This document shows positions 55,436-64,000 of a stretch of DNA of 64,000 bases, in pieces. The number at the start of each line of letters is the position of its first letter. Position 1 is the stretch's first letter. The notes beneath the pieces were generated by a model, which made no database searches, had not been told where the DNA came from, and saw only the letters and a list, made by a program, of their open reading frames with translations. The stretch comes from Pseudomonas helleri (GTDB lineage Bacteria > Pseudomonadota > Gammaproteobacteria > Pseudomonadales > Pseudomonadaceae), in contig NZ_JYLD01000007.1 in assembly GCF_001043025.1 (NCBI RefSeq), positions 186,001-250,000 on the forward strand. Reading direction: 5' to 3'. Position numbers and translations under genes: made by a program.

Positions 55436-55471
55436 AGGCCGGTTCATGTGGCGATGAACCGGCCTTTTTTA
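55436..55471 (+). terminator. intrinsic terminator after the PerM-like gene
   Basis: A 12-bp perfect stem AGGCCGGTTCAT/ATGAACCGGCCT with six-base loop, followed by TTTTTAAT. Confidence 0.9.
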
Positions 55472-55642
55472 ATGACCGGGCGTGAGCTTGTCTGTCAGAA
55501 AAACTTGATTCAATCCAATGCGTTAACGCAAACCTTTGATTTTGCTCGTGGTCTGTTACATTGTGCGCCCGGCTACACGGGTATAAACTTTGCAAACTTT
55601 ACACAGAGGCCACTAACGGTTCGTTTGAACTGTTCAGTCAGC

Positions 55643-56347
55643 ATGAAACCGATTCAGCTGCCCCTAGGTGTGCGTCTGCGAGATGACGCTACCTTCATCA
55701 ATTACTATCCAGGCGCCAATGCCGCTGCACTCGGCTACGTCGAACGTCTGTGCGAAGCCGACGCCGGGTGGACAGAAAGCCTGATTTATCTGTGGGGCAA
55801 ACACGGGGTAGGGCGCACGCATTTGTTGCAGGCCGCATGCTTGCGTTTCGAGCAACTGGGCGAGCCAGCGGTGTATTTGCCATTGGCGGAGTTGCTGGAT
55901 CGCGGTATCGAGATCCTCGACAACCTTGAGCAATACGAGCTGGTGTGTCTGGACGACCTGCAGGCCGTGGCCGGTCGGGCTGATTGGGAAGAAGCGCTGT
56001 TTCACCTGTTCAATCGCCTGCGTGACAGCGGGCGTCGCTTGCTGATCGCCGCCTCGGCCTCGCCGCGTGAATTGCCGATCAAGCTGGCCGACCTTAAATC
56101 ACGCCTCACCCTGGCGCTGATTTTTCAAATGCGCCCCTTGTCTGATGAAGACAAACTGCGTGCCTTGCAGTTACGCGCCTCGCGCCGTGGCCTGCACCTG
56201 ACCGACGAAGTCGGGCATTTCATCCTCACGCGCGGTACACGCAGCATGAGCGCATTGTTTGAATTGCTTGAGCGCCTCGATCAGGCCTCGTTGCAGGCAC
56301 AACGCAAGCTGACCATTCCCTTCTTGAAAGAAACCCTCGGCTGGTAA
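55643..56347 (+). CDS. hda: DnaA regulatory inactivator Hda
   Basis: A 234-residue AAA+ protein related to DnaA domain III; with the sliding clamp it stimulates ATP hydrolysis by DnaA after initiation. N-terminal clamp-binding motif 'MKPIQLPLGV' (QLPL), Walker A 'LWGKHGVGRTHLLQA', Walker B 'YELVCLDDLQAV', sensor 'RLLIAASASPRELP'. Start at 55643 puts the clamp motif at the N-terminus as expected; the open frame to 55427 runs across the terminator. Confidence 0.94.
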   Translation: MKPIQLPLGVRLRDDATFINYYPGANAAALGYVERLCEADAGWTESLIYLWGKHGVGRTHLLQAACLRFEQLGEPAVYLPLAELLDRGIEILDNLEQYELVCLDDLQAVAGRADWEEALFHLFNRLRDSGRRLLIAASASPRELPIKLADLKSRLTLALIFQMRPLSDEDKLRALQLRASRRGLHLTDEVGHFILTRGTRSMSALFELLERLDQASLQAQRKLTIPFLKETLGW

Positions 56348-56370
56348 ACCCCCGCCATCCCCTTTTTTTG

Positions 56371-56419
56371 CAGGAGCGAGCTCGCCTCGCGATCTTTTGC
56401 TGTAAAAGCGCATTCCTAC
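56371..56419. repeat. degenerate REP pair
   Basis: A GAGCGAGCTCGCCTCGCGATC arm with a shortened inverted return, downstream of hda. Confidence 0.6.
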
Positions 56420-56613
56420 AAGGTTTTGGCAGTATTCAGGCGCCAGAAAACCTGCGTGTCAGACGTGTGTCTACGCAAAATCGATTGTCAGGGGTGTAAA
56501 ACCTTAGATGTCACGTGAAATCGACCAAGTCACATTTAATTCGATTGAATTTGCAAATGAGGATCATAGAGGGCATAGTCGCGGTAACTTTTCCTACAGC
56601 CACGGTCGTGCCC

Positions 56614-57237
56614 ATGCTAAAGCGCTTCGCACCCCTCGTGCCTCTCGCACTCGTTACCCTGCTTTTCGGCTGCGCTGCTCACTCGCCAGTGTCCCAGCAA
56701 GTTGTCGATTCACAGGTTCAAAAGTCATCTTCGTCGCAGTCTTCCGCTCTTTATCAGGAAGAACTGGCCACTGAAAAAGAACTGGCTCAATTTTCCGAAA
56801 ACAGCAAGCCTTACGAACTGCCGGCCCTGGCTGACAGCATTCTTGAGCGCGGAATGTCCTTGATCGGTACCCGTTACCGTTTTGGCGGCACCTCTGAAGC
56901 TGGTTTCGATTGCAGTGGCTTTATCGGCTATCTGTTCAAAGAGGAAGCGGGCATGCAATTGCCGCGCTCCACCCGCGAAATGATCAACGTAAATGCACCG
57001 TTGGTCGCGCGAAACAACCTCAAACCGGGTGACCTGCTGTTCTTCAGCACCAACGGTCGCGGACGTGTCAGCCACGCTGGCATTTACCTGGGCGATGACC
57101 AGTTTATTCACTCCAGCAGCCGCCGCAGCGGTGGTGTAAGGATTGATAGCCTGGGCGACACCTACTGGAACAAGACCTTTATTGAAGCCAAGCGTGCTTT
57201 GGCCATGGCGCCAACCAGCGTAGTGGCTCGTAAGTAA
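56614..57237 (+). CDS. NlpC/P60-family lipoprotein 1
   Basis: 207 residues: lipobox 'LLFGC' (about Cys-19), a Ser/Gln-rich linker, then an NlpC/P60 Cys-peptidase domain. Catalytic Cys in 'GFDCSGFIGYLF', His in 'VSHAGIYLGD', third polar residue in 'FIHSSSRR'. It probably cuts stem-peptide bonds in cell-wall peptidoglycan. The start at 56614 gives the lipobox; a longer frame from 56515 hides it. A paralogue follows. Confidence 0.87.
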   Translation: MLKRFAPLVPLALVTLLFGCAAHSPVSQQVVDSQVQKSSSSQSSALYQEELATEKELAQFSENSKPYELPALADSILERGMSLIGTRYRFGGTSEAGFDCSGFIGYLFKEEAGMQLPRSTREMINVNAPLVARNNLKPGDLLFFSTNGRGRVSHAGIYLGDDQFIHSSSRRSGGVRIDSLGDTYWNKTFIEAKRALAMAPTSVVARK

Positions 57238-57301
57238 AGTTAAAGTCTTACTTGAAGTTTGGCTTCTAAGCGCTAGAATTCAGTCGCAATGTTAAATTCC
57301 T

Positions 57302-57340
57302 GAAGCCGCGAAGGTATCCCCTGTCGCGGCTTCGGGTTTC
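57302..57340 (+). terminator. hairpin between the two NlpC/P60 genes
   Basis: GAAGCCGCGA/TCGCGGCTTC stem with a 12-base loop and GGGTTTCG after it, so the second gene may have its own promoter or be reached only by read-through. Confidence 0.55.
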
Positions 57341-57381
57341 GCGGCCCAGTAGCCGTATCCAGAATCAGGAACGTTCTGTTT

Positions 57382-57921
57382 ATGTCGACCCTGGCCCGCG
57401 TTGCCCTCATCACGTTCGCCGCACTGCTCAGTGCCTGCGCAAACCGTCCTGCACCTGCTCCCGTTGAAGTCAAACCGGTTGTGTCGTCGAGTCCGATCGA
57501 TGATGGTTCGCCGTTGGCGGCAGACGTACTGTTTCGTGCGTTGGGCCTGGTAGGCACGCCGTATCGCTGGGGCGGTAATACACCGGACTCAGGTTTTGAT
57601 TGCAGCGGCTTGATCAAGTACGTCTACAACGACATGGCGGGTATTTCGTTGCCGCGCACCACCCGCGAAATGATCGTAATGCGCGGGCAGAATGTCGGCA
57701 AAGACCAACTGCAAACCGGTGACCTGTTGTTCTTCGCCACCAATGGTGGAACCCAAGTCAGCCATGCCGGCATCTACGTGGGTGAAGGCCGCTTTGTGCA
57801 TGCGCCTGCCACGGGCGGCACGGTCAAGCTGGACAGCCTCAGCAAAGCCTATTGGCAAAAAGCCTACCTGAACGCCAAGCGCGTCTTGCCAACCGAGCAG
57901 CATTTGGCGCGGTTGCCTTAA
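57382..57921 (+). CDS. NlpC/P60-family lipoprotein 2
   Basis: 179 residues, with lipobox 'LLSAC' (Cys-18) and the same peptidase domain as the gene before it ('GTPYRWGGNTPDSGFDCSGL', 'VSHAGIYVGEGRFVHAP'). The two domains are close in sequence (shared 'LPR(S/T)TREMI', 'GDLLFF.TNG'), so they arose by duplication. P. aeruginosa also has two such genes in tandem. Cell-wall hydrolase, substrate bond not shown. Confidence 0.88.
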   Translation: MSTLARVALITFAALLSACANRPAPAPVEVKPVVSSSPIDDGSPLAADVLFRALGLVGTPYRWGGNTPDSGFDCSGLIKYVYNDMAGISLPRTTREMIVMRGQNVGKDQLQTGDLLFFATNGGTQVSHAGIYVGEGRFVHAPATGGTVKLDSLSKAYWQKAYLNAKRVLPTEQHLARLP

Positions 57922-57945
57922 TCTCTCTAATTTGATGAGGCCTCT

Positions 57946-58016
57946 GTAGGAGTTGCCGCAGGCTGCGATCTTTAGTTTTTAGAGATCAAAAGATCGCAGC
58001 CTTCGGCAGCTCCTAC
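57946..58016. repeat. REP inverted pair
   Basis: Facing arms of the GTAGGAGTTGCCGCAGG family in the convergent gap between the NlpC/P60 gene and the sugar-dehydrogenase-like gene. Confidence 0.8.
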
Positions 58017-58054
58017 CAAAAGTGCATAGATCTGTCGTGACAGGGTTTAAAGGT

Positions 58055-59359
58055 TTACTCCCCCGACACCCGCCACACTTTGTTGCCGACATCATCGGCC
58101 ACCAGCAAGTCCCCCTGTTTATCAATGACGACCCCCACCGGGCGGCCCATGGCTTTTTCATCGGAGTTGAGGAAGCCGGTCAGCACGTCAATCGGCATGC
58201 CGTTGGGTTTGCCGTCGGCAAACGGAACGAAGATCACTTTGTAGCCACTGTGCGGTTTGCGGTTCCATGAGCCATGCTGGCCGATAAATACGCCGTCGGT
58301 GAAGTTCGGCAGTGTGCTGTTTTGCGCGAAGGCCAGGCCCAGCGAGGCGGTGTGCGGGCCGACGGCATAATCCGGGGCAATGGCTTTGGCCACCAGCTCG
58401 GCGTTTTGCGGGTTGACCCGGACGTCGACGTGCTGCCCGAAGTAGCTGTAGGGCCAGCCATAGAAGCCGCCGTCTTGCACCGAGGTGATGTAGTCGGGCA
58501 CTAAATCGCTGCCGATTTCGTCACGCTCGTTCACAGCGGTCCACAGTTTGCCGGTCTTGGGTTCCCAGTCCATGCCGTTAGGGTTACGCAGCCCTGAGGC
58601 AAAAATGCGATGGCTACCGGTGGCCGGGTCGACTTCCCAGATCGCCGCGCGACCTTCTTCGATGTCCATGCCGTTTTCGCCGACGTTACTGTTCGAGCCG
58701 ACACTCACGTAGAGTTTTTTACCGTCAGGGCTGGCGATGACGTTTTTCGTCCAGTGGTGGTTCAGGCCGCTTGGCAAATCAATGACCTTGGTCGGTTGCG
58801 CGCTGATGGAGGTTTCGCCCGGTTGATACGGGAAGCGCAGCAACTTGTCGGCATCCGCCACGTACAGGTCGTTGCCCACCAGGGTCATGCCGAAGGGCGA
58901 GTTCAGGTTTTCTAGAAACACTGTGCGGGTGTCTGCTTTGCCATCGTGGTTGGTGTCGCGCAACAAAGTGATGCGGTTGGCGCTTGGCACGCCCGCACCG
59001 GCGCGGCCCATGACCTTGCTGGCGATCCACTCGCGCAGCCCCTGGCTGCCATCCGGTTTGGCCGGTGCGTTGCTTTCGGCCACCAGCACATCGCCATTGG
59101 GCAACACATAGAGCCAGCGCGGGTGGTCGAGCCCTTCGGCAAATGCCTGCACCTGCAAACCTTGCGCGGCAACTGGCTTGGTGCCTTGCGCCCAGCCCAC
59201 CGCCGGGGCGATGTTGACGGTGGGGATCAGCGTTTTGTTCGGTGCCGGCAGAGTAGGCGAGGGGCCTGTGCCATCGGTAACTTGCAGGGTCGAGCTTTCA
59301 CCGCAGGCGGCCAACCCTGCCGCTAAAACGATGACAACAGCGTGCTGGCGCTTGAACAT
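58055..59359 (-). CDS. PQQ-dependent sugar/sorbosone dehydrogenase-like lipoprotein
   Basis: 434 residues: lipobox 'AAGLAAC' then a six-bladed beta-propeller of the glucose/sorbosone dehydrogenase type ('[20 protein letters not shown]', '[20 protein letters not shown]', '[20 protein letters not shown]', '[20 protein letters not shown]', '[20 protein letters not shown]'). Related soluble enzymes oxidise aldoses with PQQ at a periplasmic site. Substrate not known, and not all members need PQQ. Start 59359 after GGAGATCCCT. Confidence 0.85.
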   Translation of the reverse strand: MFKRQHAVVIVLAAGLAACGESSTLQVTDGTGPSPTLPAPNKTLIPTVNIAPAVGWAQGTKPVAAQGLQVQAFAEGLDHPRWLYVLPNGDVLVAESNAPAKPDGSQGLREWIASKVMGRAGAGVPSANRITLLRDTNHDGKADTRTVFLENLNSPFGMTLVGNDLYVADADKLLRFPYQPGETSISAQPTKVIDLPSGLNHHWTKNVIASPDGKKLYVSVGSNSNVGENGMDIEEGRAAIWEVDPATGSHRIFASGLRNPNGMDWEPKTGKLWTAVNERDEIGSDLVPDYITSVQDGGFYGWPYSYFGQHVDVRVNPQNAELVAKAIAPDYAVGPHTASLGLAFAQNSTLPNFTDGVFIGQHGSWNRKPHSGYKVIFVPFADGKPNGMPIDVLTGFLNSDEKAMGRPVGVVIDKQGDLLVADDVGNKVWRVSGE

Positions 59360-59496
59360 AGGGATCTCCATGAAAACAGTGGGCGTGTAGTCATAGAGAA
59401 GCGTAGCCGTTCAAAGGTTCAGGCCGACGGGTTTGTTTGCTGCGCAGCCCGGCACCTTTAATTGACGCTCCACCCCCAACCCTCTAACCTTCGCGG

Positions 59497-59722
59497 CGTG
59501 TTTCAGGTGCTCTGCAACCCAAGGTTGGCAGAGTGAAACAGGGAAGCCGGTGAGGGCGCGTTTGACCCACACAACCGCTTTGATCCCGGCGCTGCCCCCG
59601 CAACGGTAAATGAGTCAACATCACGCTCAATGCCACTGTGTTTATTACACGGGAAGGCGCGTGGCCCGGTGCTGTTCCTTATTCAGGAACGCCCACTCAT
59701 GAGCCCGGAGACCGGCCTGATC
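59497..59722 (+). ncRNA. adenosylcobalamin (B12) riboswitch
   Basis: The leader carries the conserved pieces in order: 'TTTCAGGTGC' (59501), 'AGTGAAACAGGGAAGCCGGTG' split by the P3 region, 'CGCTGCCCCCGCAACGGTAA' near 59590, a CCACTG box near 59635, and the B12 box AGCCCGGAGACCGGCCT at 59702-59718, which fits AGYCMGGAGACCKGCCT throughout. It should repress the cob operon beginning at 59817 when adenosylcobalamin is plentiful. Confidence 0.92.
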
Positions 59723-59816
59723 CATCCAGCACCCTTGCGGCGGGCGAAGGTGTGTCGATTGTTAACGAATTCCCCCGCCTCCCGTTTGCATTTTTTAGCC
59801 CCAACGGAGAGCTGCC

Positions 59817-60428
59817 ATGAATGAATCCCCCGAGCGCGACGAACGTCACCTGGCGCGCATGCAACGCAAAAAAGCGATTATGGACGAACGCATTGCCAGC
59901 GCTCCCAATGAGTGCGGCCTGCTGCTGGTGTTGACCGGCAACGGCAAAGGCAAGAGCAGTTCGGCTTTCGGCATGTTGGCCCGGGCCATGGGCCACGGCA
60001 TGCAGTGCGGCGTGGTGCAGTTCATCAAGGGGCGTAACAGCACCGGCGAAGAGATTTTTTTCCGTCGCTTCCCTGAACAAGTGCGCTATCACGTGATGGG
60101 CGAAGGTTTTACCTGGGAAACTCAGGACCGCCAGCGTGACATCGCCGCCGCCGAAGCCGCCTGGCAAGTGTCCCGCGAGATGCTGCGCGACCCGGCCATT
60201 GGCCTGGTGTTGCTGGATGAATTGAACATTGCGCTCAAGCACGGCTATCTCGACCTGGAGCAAGTGCTGAGCGATCTGCAAGCTCGCCCGCCGATGCAGC
60301 ATGTGCTGGTCACCGGGCGCGGCGCTAAACCTGAACTGATTGACCTGGCCGATACCGTGACTGAAATGGGCGTGATCAAACATGCCTTCCAGGCCGGTAT
60401 CAAAGCCCAGAAAGGCATTGAATTGTGA
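59817..60428 (+). CDS. cobO: cob(I)yrinic acid a,c-diamide adenosyltransferase CobO
   Basis: A 203-residue BtuR/CobO enzyme that adds the 5'-deoxyadenosyl group to reduced corrinoid. P-loop 'VLTGNGKGKSSSAFG' (about residues 37-51), 'QFIKGRNSTGEEIFFRRFPE', 'LVLLDELNIALKHGYLDLEQ' (Walker B), 'HVLVTGRGAKPELIDLADTV'. First gene after the riboswitch; the ATG follows GGAGAG. 10 bp to cobB. Confidence 0.94.
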   Translation: MNESPERDERHLARMQRKKAIMDERIASAPNECGLLLVLTGNGKGKSSSAFGMLARAMGHGMQCGVVQFIKGRNSTGEEIFFRRFPEQVRYHVMGEGFTWETQDRQRDIAAAEAAWQVSREMLRDPAIGLVLLDELNIALKHGYLDLEQVLSDLQARPPMQHVLVTGRGAKPELIDLADTVTEMGVIKHAFQAGIKAQKGIEL

Positions 60429-60438
60429 GTGTTGAAGC

Positions 60439-61752
60439 ATGAGAGAGTCGCGTCATTGCCCGGCGGTATTGATCGCCGCACCGGCCTCCGGTCAGGGCAA
60501 GACCACCGTCACCGCCGCCTTGGCCCGATTGCACCGCAATCAGGGGCGCAAGGTGCGGGTCTTTAAATGTGGCCCCGATTTTCTCGACCCCATGATCCTC
60601 GAGCGCGCCAGCGGTGCGCCGGTGTATCAGGTCGACTTGTGGATGGTCGGCGCCGACGAAAGCCGGCGCTTGCTCTGGGAAGCGGCCGGTGAATCGGACC
60701 TTATCCTCATCGAAGGGGTCATGGGCCTGTTTGACGGCACGCCGTCCAGCGCCGATTTGGCCCGCCATTTTGGCGTGCCGGTATTGGGCGTGATTGACGG
60801 TACGGCCATGGCCCAGACGTTTGGCGCGTTGGCCCTGGGGCTGGCACGTTATCAGCCGGACCTGCCGTTTGCCGGGGTATTGGCCAACCGGGTGGGCACG
60901 GTGCGCCACGCGCAGTTGCTGGAAGGCAGCCTGACCGAAGGCTTGCGCTGGTACGGCGCGTTGTCTCGCGAAACCGGGATCGAGTTGCCCAGCCGTCATT
61001 TGGGTCTGGTGCAAGCCAGCGAGTTGAACGATCTGGATATGCGTCTGGACGCCGCCGCCAATGCCTTGGCCAGCACCTGTGAGGTAGCGCTGCCACCGCC
61101 GGTGGAATTCGCCGCGCCTGAGCCGGTGGCCATTGAGCCGTTGCTGGCCGGTGTGCGGATTGCCGTGGCGCGCGATGAAGCGTTTGCCTTTACCTATGGC
61201 GCGAGCCTGGCACTGCTGCGCGGCATGGGCGCTGAGCTGGTGTTTTTCTCGCCGATTCGCGACACCCAACTGCCGCAGGCCGACAGCGTGTATTTGCCCG
61301 GTGGTTACCCGGAACTCCATCACCAGGCCCTTGCGCGCAATACCTCGATGCTTGAAGCGATCCGTGCCCACCATCACGCGGGCAAACCGCTGTTGGCCGA
61401 GTGCGGCGGCATGCTTTATCTGCTTGACGCCTTGACCGATGTTGAAGGCCAGCGTGAAACGCTGGTGGGCTTGCTCAAGGGCGAAGCGACGATGCAAAAG
61501 CGCCTGGCTGCGCTGGCCTTGCAAGCCGTCGAAATGCCCGAAGGCCTGCTGCGGGGTCACACTTATCATCACTCGCTGACCAGCACCGAACTTGAGCCCA
61601 TTGCGCGGGGCCTGAGCCCCAATGGCGGGCGCGGTGCCGAAGCGGTGTATCGCCAAGGGCGTATGACGGCGTCTTATGTGCACTTTTACTTTCCGTCCAA
61701 TCCCCAGGCCATTGCTGCGTTGTTCGCGCCGTGCGCTGTGAAGGTGCCATGA
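60439..61752 (+). CDS. cobB: cobyrinate a,c-diamide synthase CobB
   Basis: A 437-residue ATP-dependent amidotransferase. N-terminal dethiobiotin synthetase-like domain with P-loop 'APASGQGKTTVTAALARLHR' and 'LILIEGVMGLFDG'. C-terminal class-I glutaminase-like domain with the Cys of 'KPLLAECGGMLYLLDAL' and His near 'RGHTYHHSLTSTELEP'. It amidates a and c carboxylates of the corrin ring. Not the sirtuin also called CobB. bluB begins inside its stop (ATGA). Confidence 0.93.
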   Translation: MRESRHCPAVLIAAPASGQGKTTVTAALARLHRNQGRKVRVFKCGPDFLDPMILERASGAPVYQVDLWMVGADESRRLLWEAAGESDLILIEGVMGLFDGTPSSADLARHFGVPVLGVIDGTAMAQTFGALALGLARYQPDLPFAGVLANRVGTVRHAQLLEGSLTEGLRWYGALSRETGIELPSRHLGLVQASELNDLDMRLDAAANALASTCEVALPPPVEFAAPEPVAIEPLLAGVRIAVARDEAFAFTYGASLALLRGMGAELVFFSPIRDTQLPQADSVYLPGGYPELHHQALARNTSMLEAIRAHHHAGKPLLAECGGMLYLLDALTDVEGQRETLVGLLKGEATMQKRLAALALQAVEMPEGLLRGHTYHHSLTSTELEPIARGLSPNGGRGAEAVYRQGRMTASYVHFYFPSNPQAIAALFAPCAVKVP

Positions 61753-62399
61753 GCGACAACGCATTTAGCCCTGAAGAAAAGGCCGCTGTGTACCGCGCCA
61801 TTGCTGAGCGCCGCGATATGCGCCACTTCAGCGGTGGTGAAGTGGCGCCCGAGTTGTTGGCCCGCTTGCTCGAAGCCGCGCATCAGGCGCCGAGCGTGGG
61901 CCTGATGCAGCCGTGGCGGTTTATCCGCATCACCGACCGTGAGCTGCGCGGCAAGATTCAAACCGTGGTCGAAGCCGAGCGGGTACGCACCGCTGAGGCT
62001 TTGGGCGAGCGCTCAGACGAGTTCATGACACTCAAGGTCGAAGGCATTAATGACTGCGCCGAAGTGCTGGTGGCCGCGTTGATGGATGACCGTGAAAAGC
62101 ACATTTTTGGCCGTCGGACATTGCCGGAAATGGACATGGCGTCGCTGTCCTGTGCGATTCAAAACCTCTGGCTGGCGGCGCGGGTCGAAGGCCTGGGCAT
62201 GGGCTGGGTGTCGTTGTTTGAGCCTCAGGCGTTGGCCGATCTGCTGGGCCTGCCTGCCGGGGCCAAACCGCTGGCGGTGTTGTGTCTGGGGCCGGTCGAG
62301 CAGTTTTATCCGGCGCCGATGCTGGTGCTGGAAGGGTGGGCGCAGGCGCGCCCGCTGAGTGAGTTGGTGTACGAGAATTATTGGGGAGTAAAGCCATGA
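61749..62399 (+). CDS. bluB: 5,6-dimethylbenzimidazole synthase BluB
   Basis: A 216-residue nitroreductase-fold flavoenzyme that breaks down FMNH2 to DMB, the lower ligand of cobalamin, using O2. '[20 protein letters not shown]', '[20 protein letters not shown]', '[20 protein letters not shown]' are the family motifs. Overlaps the genes on both sides by four bases (ATGA), so the operon is tightly coupled. Confidence 0.92.
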   Translation: MSDNAFSPEEKAAVYRAIAERRDMRHFSGGEVAPELLARLLEAAHQAPSVGLMQPWRFIRITDRELRGKIQTVVEAERVRTAEALGERSDEFMTLKVEGINDCAEVLVAALMDDREKHIFGRRTLPEMDMASLSCAIQNLWLAARVEGLGMGWVSLFEPQALADLLGLPAGAKPLAVLCLGPVEQFYPAPMLVLEGWAQARPLSELVYENYWGVKP

Positions 62400-63304
62400 G
62401 TGTGGCGTTGTTGTGCGTTGCCGGTGTGGCGTTGGATGCGCTGCTCGGCGAGCCTAAACGCTGGCATCCGCTGGTTGCGTTTGGCCGCATGGCTGACCGT
62501 ATCGAACAGCGTTTCAATTCCGGTGGCCGTGGCTGGCGCAGCCATGGCGTGACCGCCTGGGTACTGGCGGTGTTGCCGTTGACGATTGTGGCCACGGCCT
62601 TGTCGTGGCTGCCGTATATCGGTTGGATGGTGGAGATTCTGGCGCTGTACTGCGCGCTGGGCATGCGCAGCCTCGGTGAGCACGTGCAGCCGGTGGCCGA
62701 GGCCTTGCGCGCCAATGACCTGGACGAGGCGCGTACGCGGGTTGGTTATCTGGTCAGCCGTCAAACCAGCGAACTGGATGCAACCGAAGTGGCCCGGGCC
62801 GCCACCGAGTCGGTCCTGGAAAACGGCAGTGATGCGGTGTTCGCGGCATTGTTCTGGTTTGCCGTTGCCGGTGCGCCGGGCGTGGTGCTCTACCGTTTGA
62901 GCAACACCCTGGACGCGATGTGGGGTTATCGCAACGAGCGCTTCGAGCGTTTTGGTTGGGCTGCCGCGCGCATCGACGACCTGCTTAACTACATTCCTGC
63001 ACGGCTGGTGGCACTGACCTACGCCTTGCTCGGTAAAACCCGCTTGGCGTTGACCTGCTGGCGCAAACAGGCGCCGCAATGGGACAGCCCCAATGCCGGG
63101 CCAGTGATGGCGGCCGGTGCCGGTGCGCTGGGAGTTGAGTTGGGCGGTGCAGCGATTTATCACGGTGAAGTGCATGAGCGCCCGCAGTTGGGTGAAGGCG
63201 TGCCCGCCGATGCCGATTCGATTGGCCGTGGCTGGCAGTTGGTGCAGCGCGGTGTGTGGCTGTGGTTACTGATCTTGTGCGTGGGGAGTGAGTTCTTTGC
63301 TTGA
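62396..63304 (+). CDS. cobD: adenosylcobinamide-phosphate synthase CobD/CbiB
   Basis: A 302-residue integral membrane protein attaching aminopropanol (phosphate) to cobyric acid. '[20 protein letters not shown]' near the start, '[20 protein letters not shown]', '[20 protein letters not shown]', and a hydrophobic C-terminal end. Called CobD in Pseudomonas naming and CbiB in Salmonella. ATGA overlap with bluB; the next gene begins at a TTG within its last codons. Confidence 0.92.
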   Translation: MSVALLCVAGVALDALLGEPKRWHPLVAFGRMADRIEQRFNSGGRGWRSHGVTAWVLAVLPLTIVATALSWLPYIGWMVEILALYCALGMRSLGEHVQPVAEALRANDLDEARTRVGYLVSRQTSELDATEVARAATESVLENGSDAVFAALFWFAVAGAPGVVLYRLSNTLDAMWGYRNERFERFGWAAARIDDLLNYIPARLVALTYALLGKTRLALTCWRKQAPQWDSPNAGPVMAAGAGALGVELGGAAIYHGEVHERPQLGEGVPADADSIGRGWQLVQRGVWLWLLILCVGSEFFA

Positions 63305-64000
63305 GCATGGTGGACGTTTGCGTCAGGCGGCCCTCGACTACGGCATCGCCGAGTCGCAATGGCTGGACTTGTCCAGTGGCCTCGCGCCCTGGCCTTTTGC
63401 GATTCCGGCGATCCCCGAGCGGGCCTGGGCGCGTTTGCCCGAAACCGATGACGGACTTGAGCAGGCGGCCTGCGAGTATTACGGCGCCCCCCACGTATTG
63501 CCGGTGCCGGGTTCGCAATGCGCGATCCAGTTGCTGCCGCGTCTGCGCCGCAGTGGCAAGGTCGGCGTGCTGTCACCTTGCTACGCCGAGCATGCCGAGT
63601 CGTGGCGGCGCAGCGGTTACATCGTGCGTGAAGTTCTGGAGCAGGAAGTCGACACCTACCTCGACACCCTCGATGTGCTGGTGGTGGTCAACCCTAACAA
63701 CCCCACGGGCCTGAGCCTGCCCCCCGAGCGTTTGCTCGACTGGCACGCACGGCTGGCCCAGCGCGGCGGCTGGCTGGTGGTGGACGAAGCCTTTATGGAC
63801 AACACCCCCGAGTTGAGCCTGGCCGCAGAGAGCGGGCGCAGCGGATTGATTGTGCTGCGTTCGTTCGGCAAGTTTTTCGGCCTGGCCGGGGTGCGGTTGG
63901 GCTTTGTGCTGGCGGAACTTAAATTGCTCAAGCTGCTGGCAGAGCAAGTCGGCCCGTGGGCCGTCAGCGGCCCGACGCGGATTGTCGGCCAGGCGTGCCT
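63297..64000 (+). CDS. cobC: threonine-phosphate decarboxylase CobC (partial, right edge)
   Basis: The first ~234 codons of a PLP enzyme of the aminotransferase class-I/II fold; it runs off the window. It starts at TTG 63297 (the family opening is M-L-E-H-G-G), 8 bp before the end of the preceding gene. Motifs: '[16 protein letters not shown]', '[13 protein letters not shown]', '[14 protein letters not shown]', PLP Lys in '[15 protein letters not shown]'. It provides (R)-1-amino-2-propanol phosphate for the nucleotide loop. Confidence 0.9.
   Translation, partial: MLEHGGRLRQAALDYGIAESQWLDLSSGLAPWPFAIPAIPERAWARLPETDDGLEQAACEYYGAPHVLPVPGSQCAIQLLPRLRRSGKVGVLSPCYAEHAESWRRSGYIVREVLEQEVDTYLDTLDVLVVVNPNNPTGLSLPPERLLDWHARLAQRGGWLVVDEAFMDNTPELSLAAESGRSGLIVLRSFGKFFGLAGVRLGFVLAELKLLKLLAEQVGPWAVSGPTRIVGQAC

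Noticed and set aside
55427..55642. Longer N-terminus for Hda
   Set aside because: The extension crosses the terminator of the previous gene, and Hda begins with its clamp-binding QLPL motif.

Overview
The window is a Pseudomonas chromosome segment, most likely from the P. fluorescens lineage. The evidence is the gacS–two-component pair–cysM–rlmD–relA–mazG gene order, a PhoPQ pair almost residue-for-residue like P. aeruginosa as I remember it, Pseudomonas-type REP elements (two core families, ending in GAGCGAGCTTGCCTCGCGATC or GCTGCCGCAGGCTGCGATC), and a high-G+C background. I see no rRNA or tRNA genes, no CRISPR array, no insertion sequence and no prophage.

Layout. 0-9.5 kb is an accessory-metabolism patchwork: AraC and LysR regulators beside an MBL hydrolase, an NAD(P)-binding oxidoreductase, a TPP-dependent decarboxylase (AruI type), a flavin reductase, and a secreted protein built entirely of 13-residue repeats. 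9.9-15 kb is an organic-acid module: an MHS-family (KgtP-like) transporter with a sigma-54 promoter and the DctBD/MifSR-type two-component pair. 15-23.5 kb is an effector/toxin-like island: a low-G+C orphan RHS-core protein, a DUF3077-like gene with a possible 47-residue upstream peptide, and a ~2,200-codon LRR/NEL E3-ligase-type protein interrupted by one in-frame TAA. 23.5-28.2 kb holds a phosphopantetheinyl transferase, phoPQ with a candidate PhoP box, and dctA with its own sigma-54 promoter. 28-38 kb is housekeeping and small metabolism: sprT, a Yip1 protein, ttcA, a Tag-like glycosylase, a dehydratase/RidA/YheO-type regulator group, arsC-wrbA-DUF2069, a TlpA lipoprotein, a tandem 176-bp repeat array, a META-domain lipoprotein and ldhA. 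38-50 kb is the conserved block gacS, a PirRS-like pair, cysM, rlmD, relA, mazG. 50-59.4 kb holds a DUF3108 protein, purN-purM, a DUF2066 protein, a PerM-like permease, hda, two NlpC/P60 lipoproteins and a sugar-dehydrogenase-like lipoprotein. 59.5 kb to the right edge is an AdoCbl riboswitch followed by cobO-cobB-bluB-cobD(cbiB)-cobC, cut by the window end.

How it fits together. The most informative regulatory signal is a 12-bp palindrome, GCGGNNATCCGC. It occurs twice upstream of the sigma-54 promoter of the KgtP-like transporter gene and twice upstream of the sigma-54 promoter of dctA, 15 kb apart. Both genes import C4/C5 dicarboxylates and the sigma-54 activator gene lies beside the first, so one DctD/MifR-type regulon is the simplest reading. 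The cobalamin operon is translationally coupled (several ATGA overlaps) and riboswitch-controlled. The effector island is the least ordinary part of the window.
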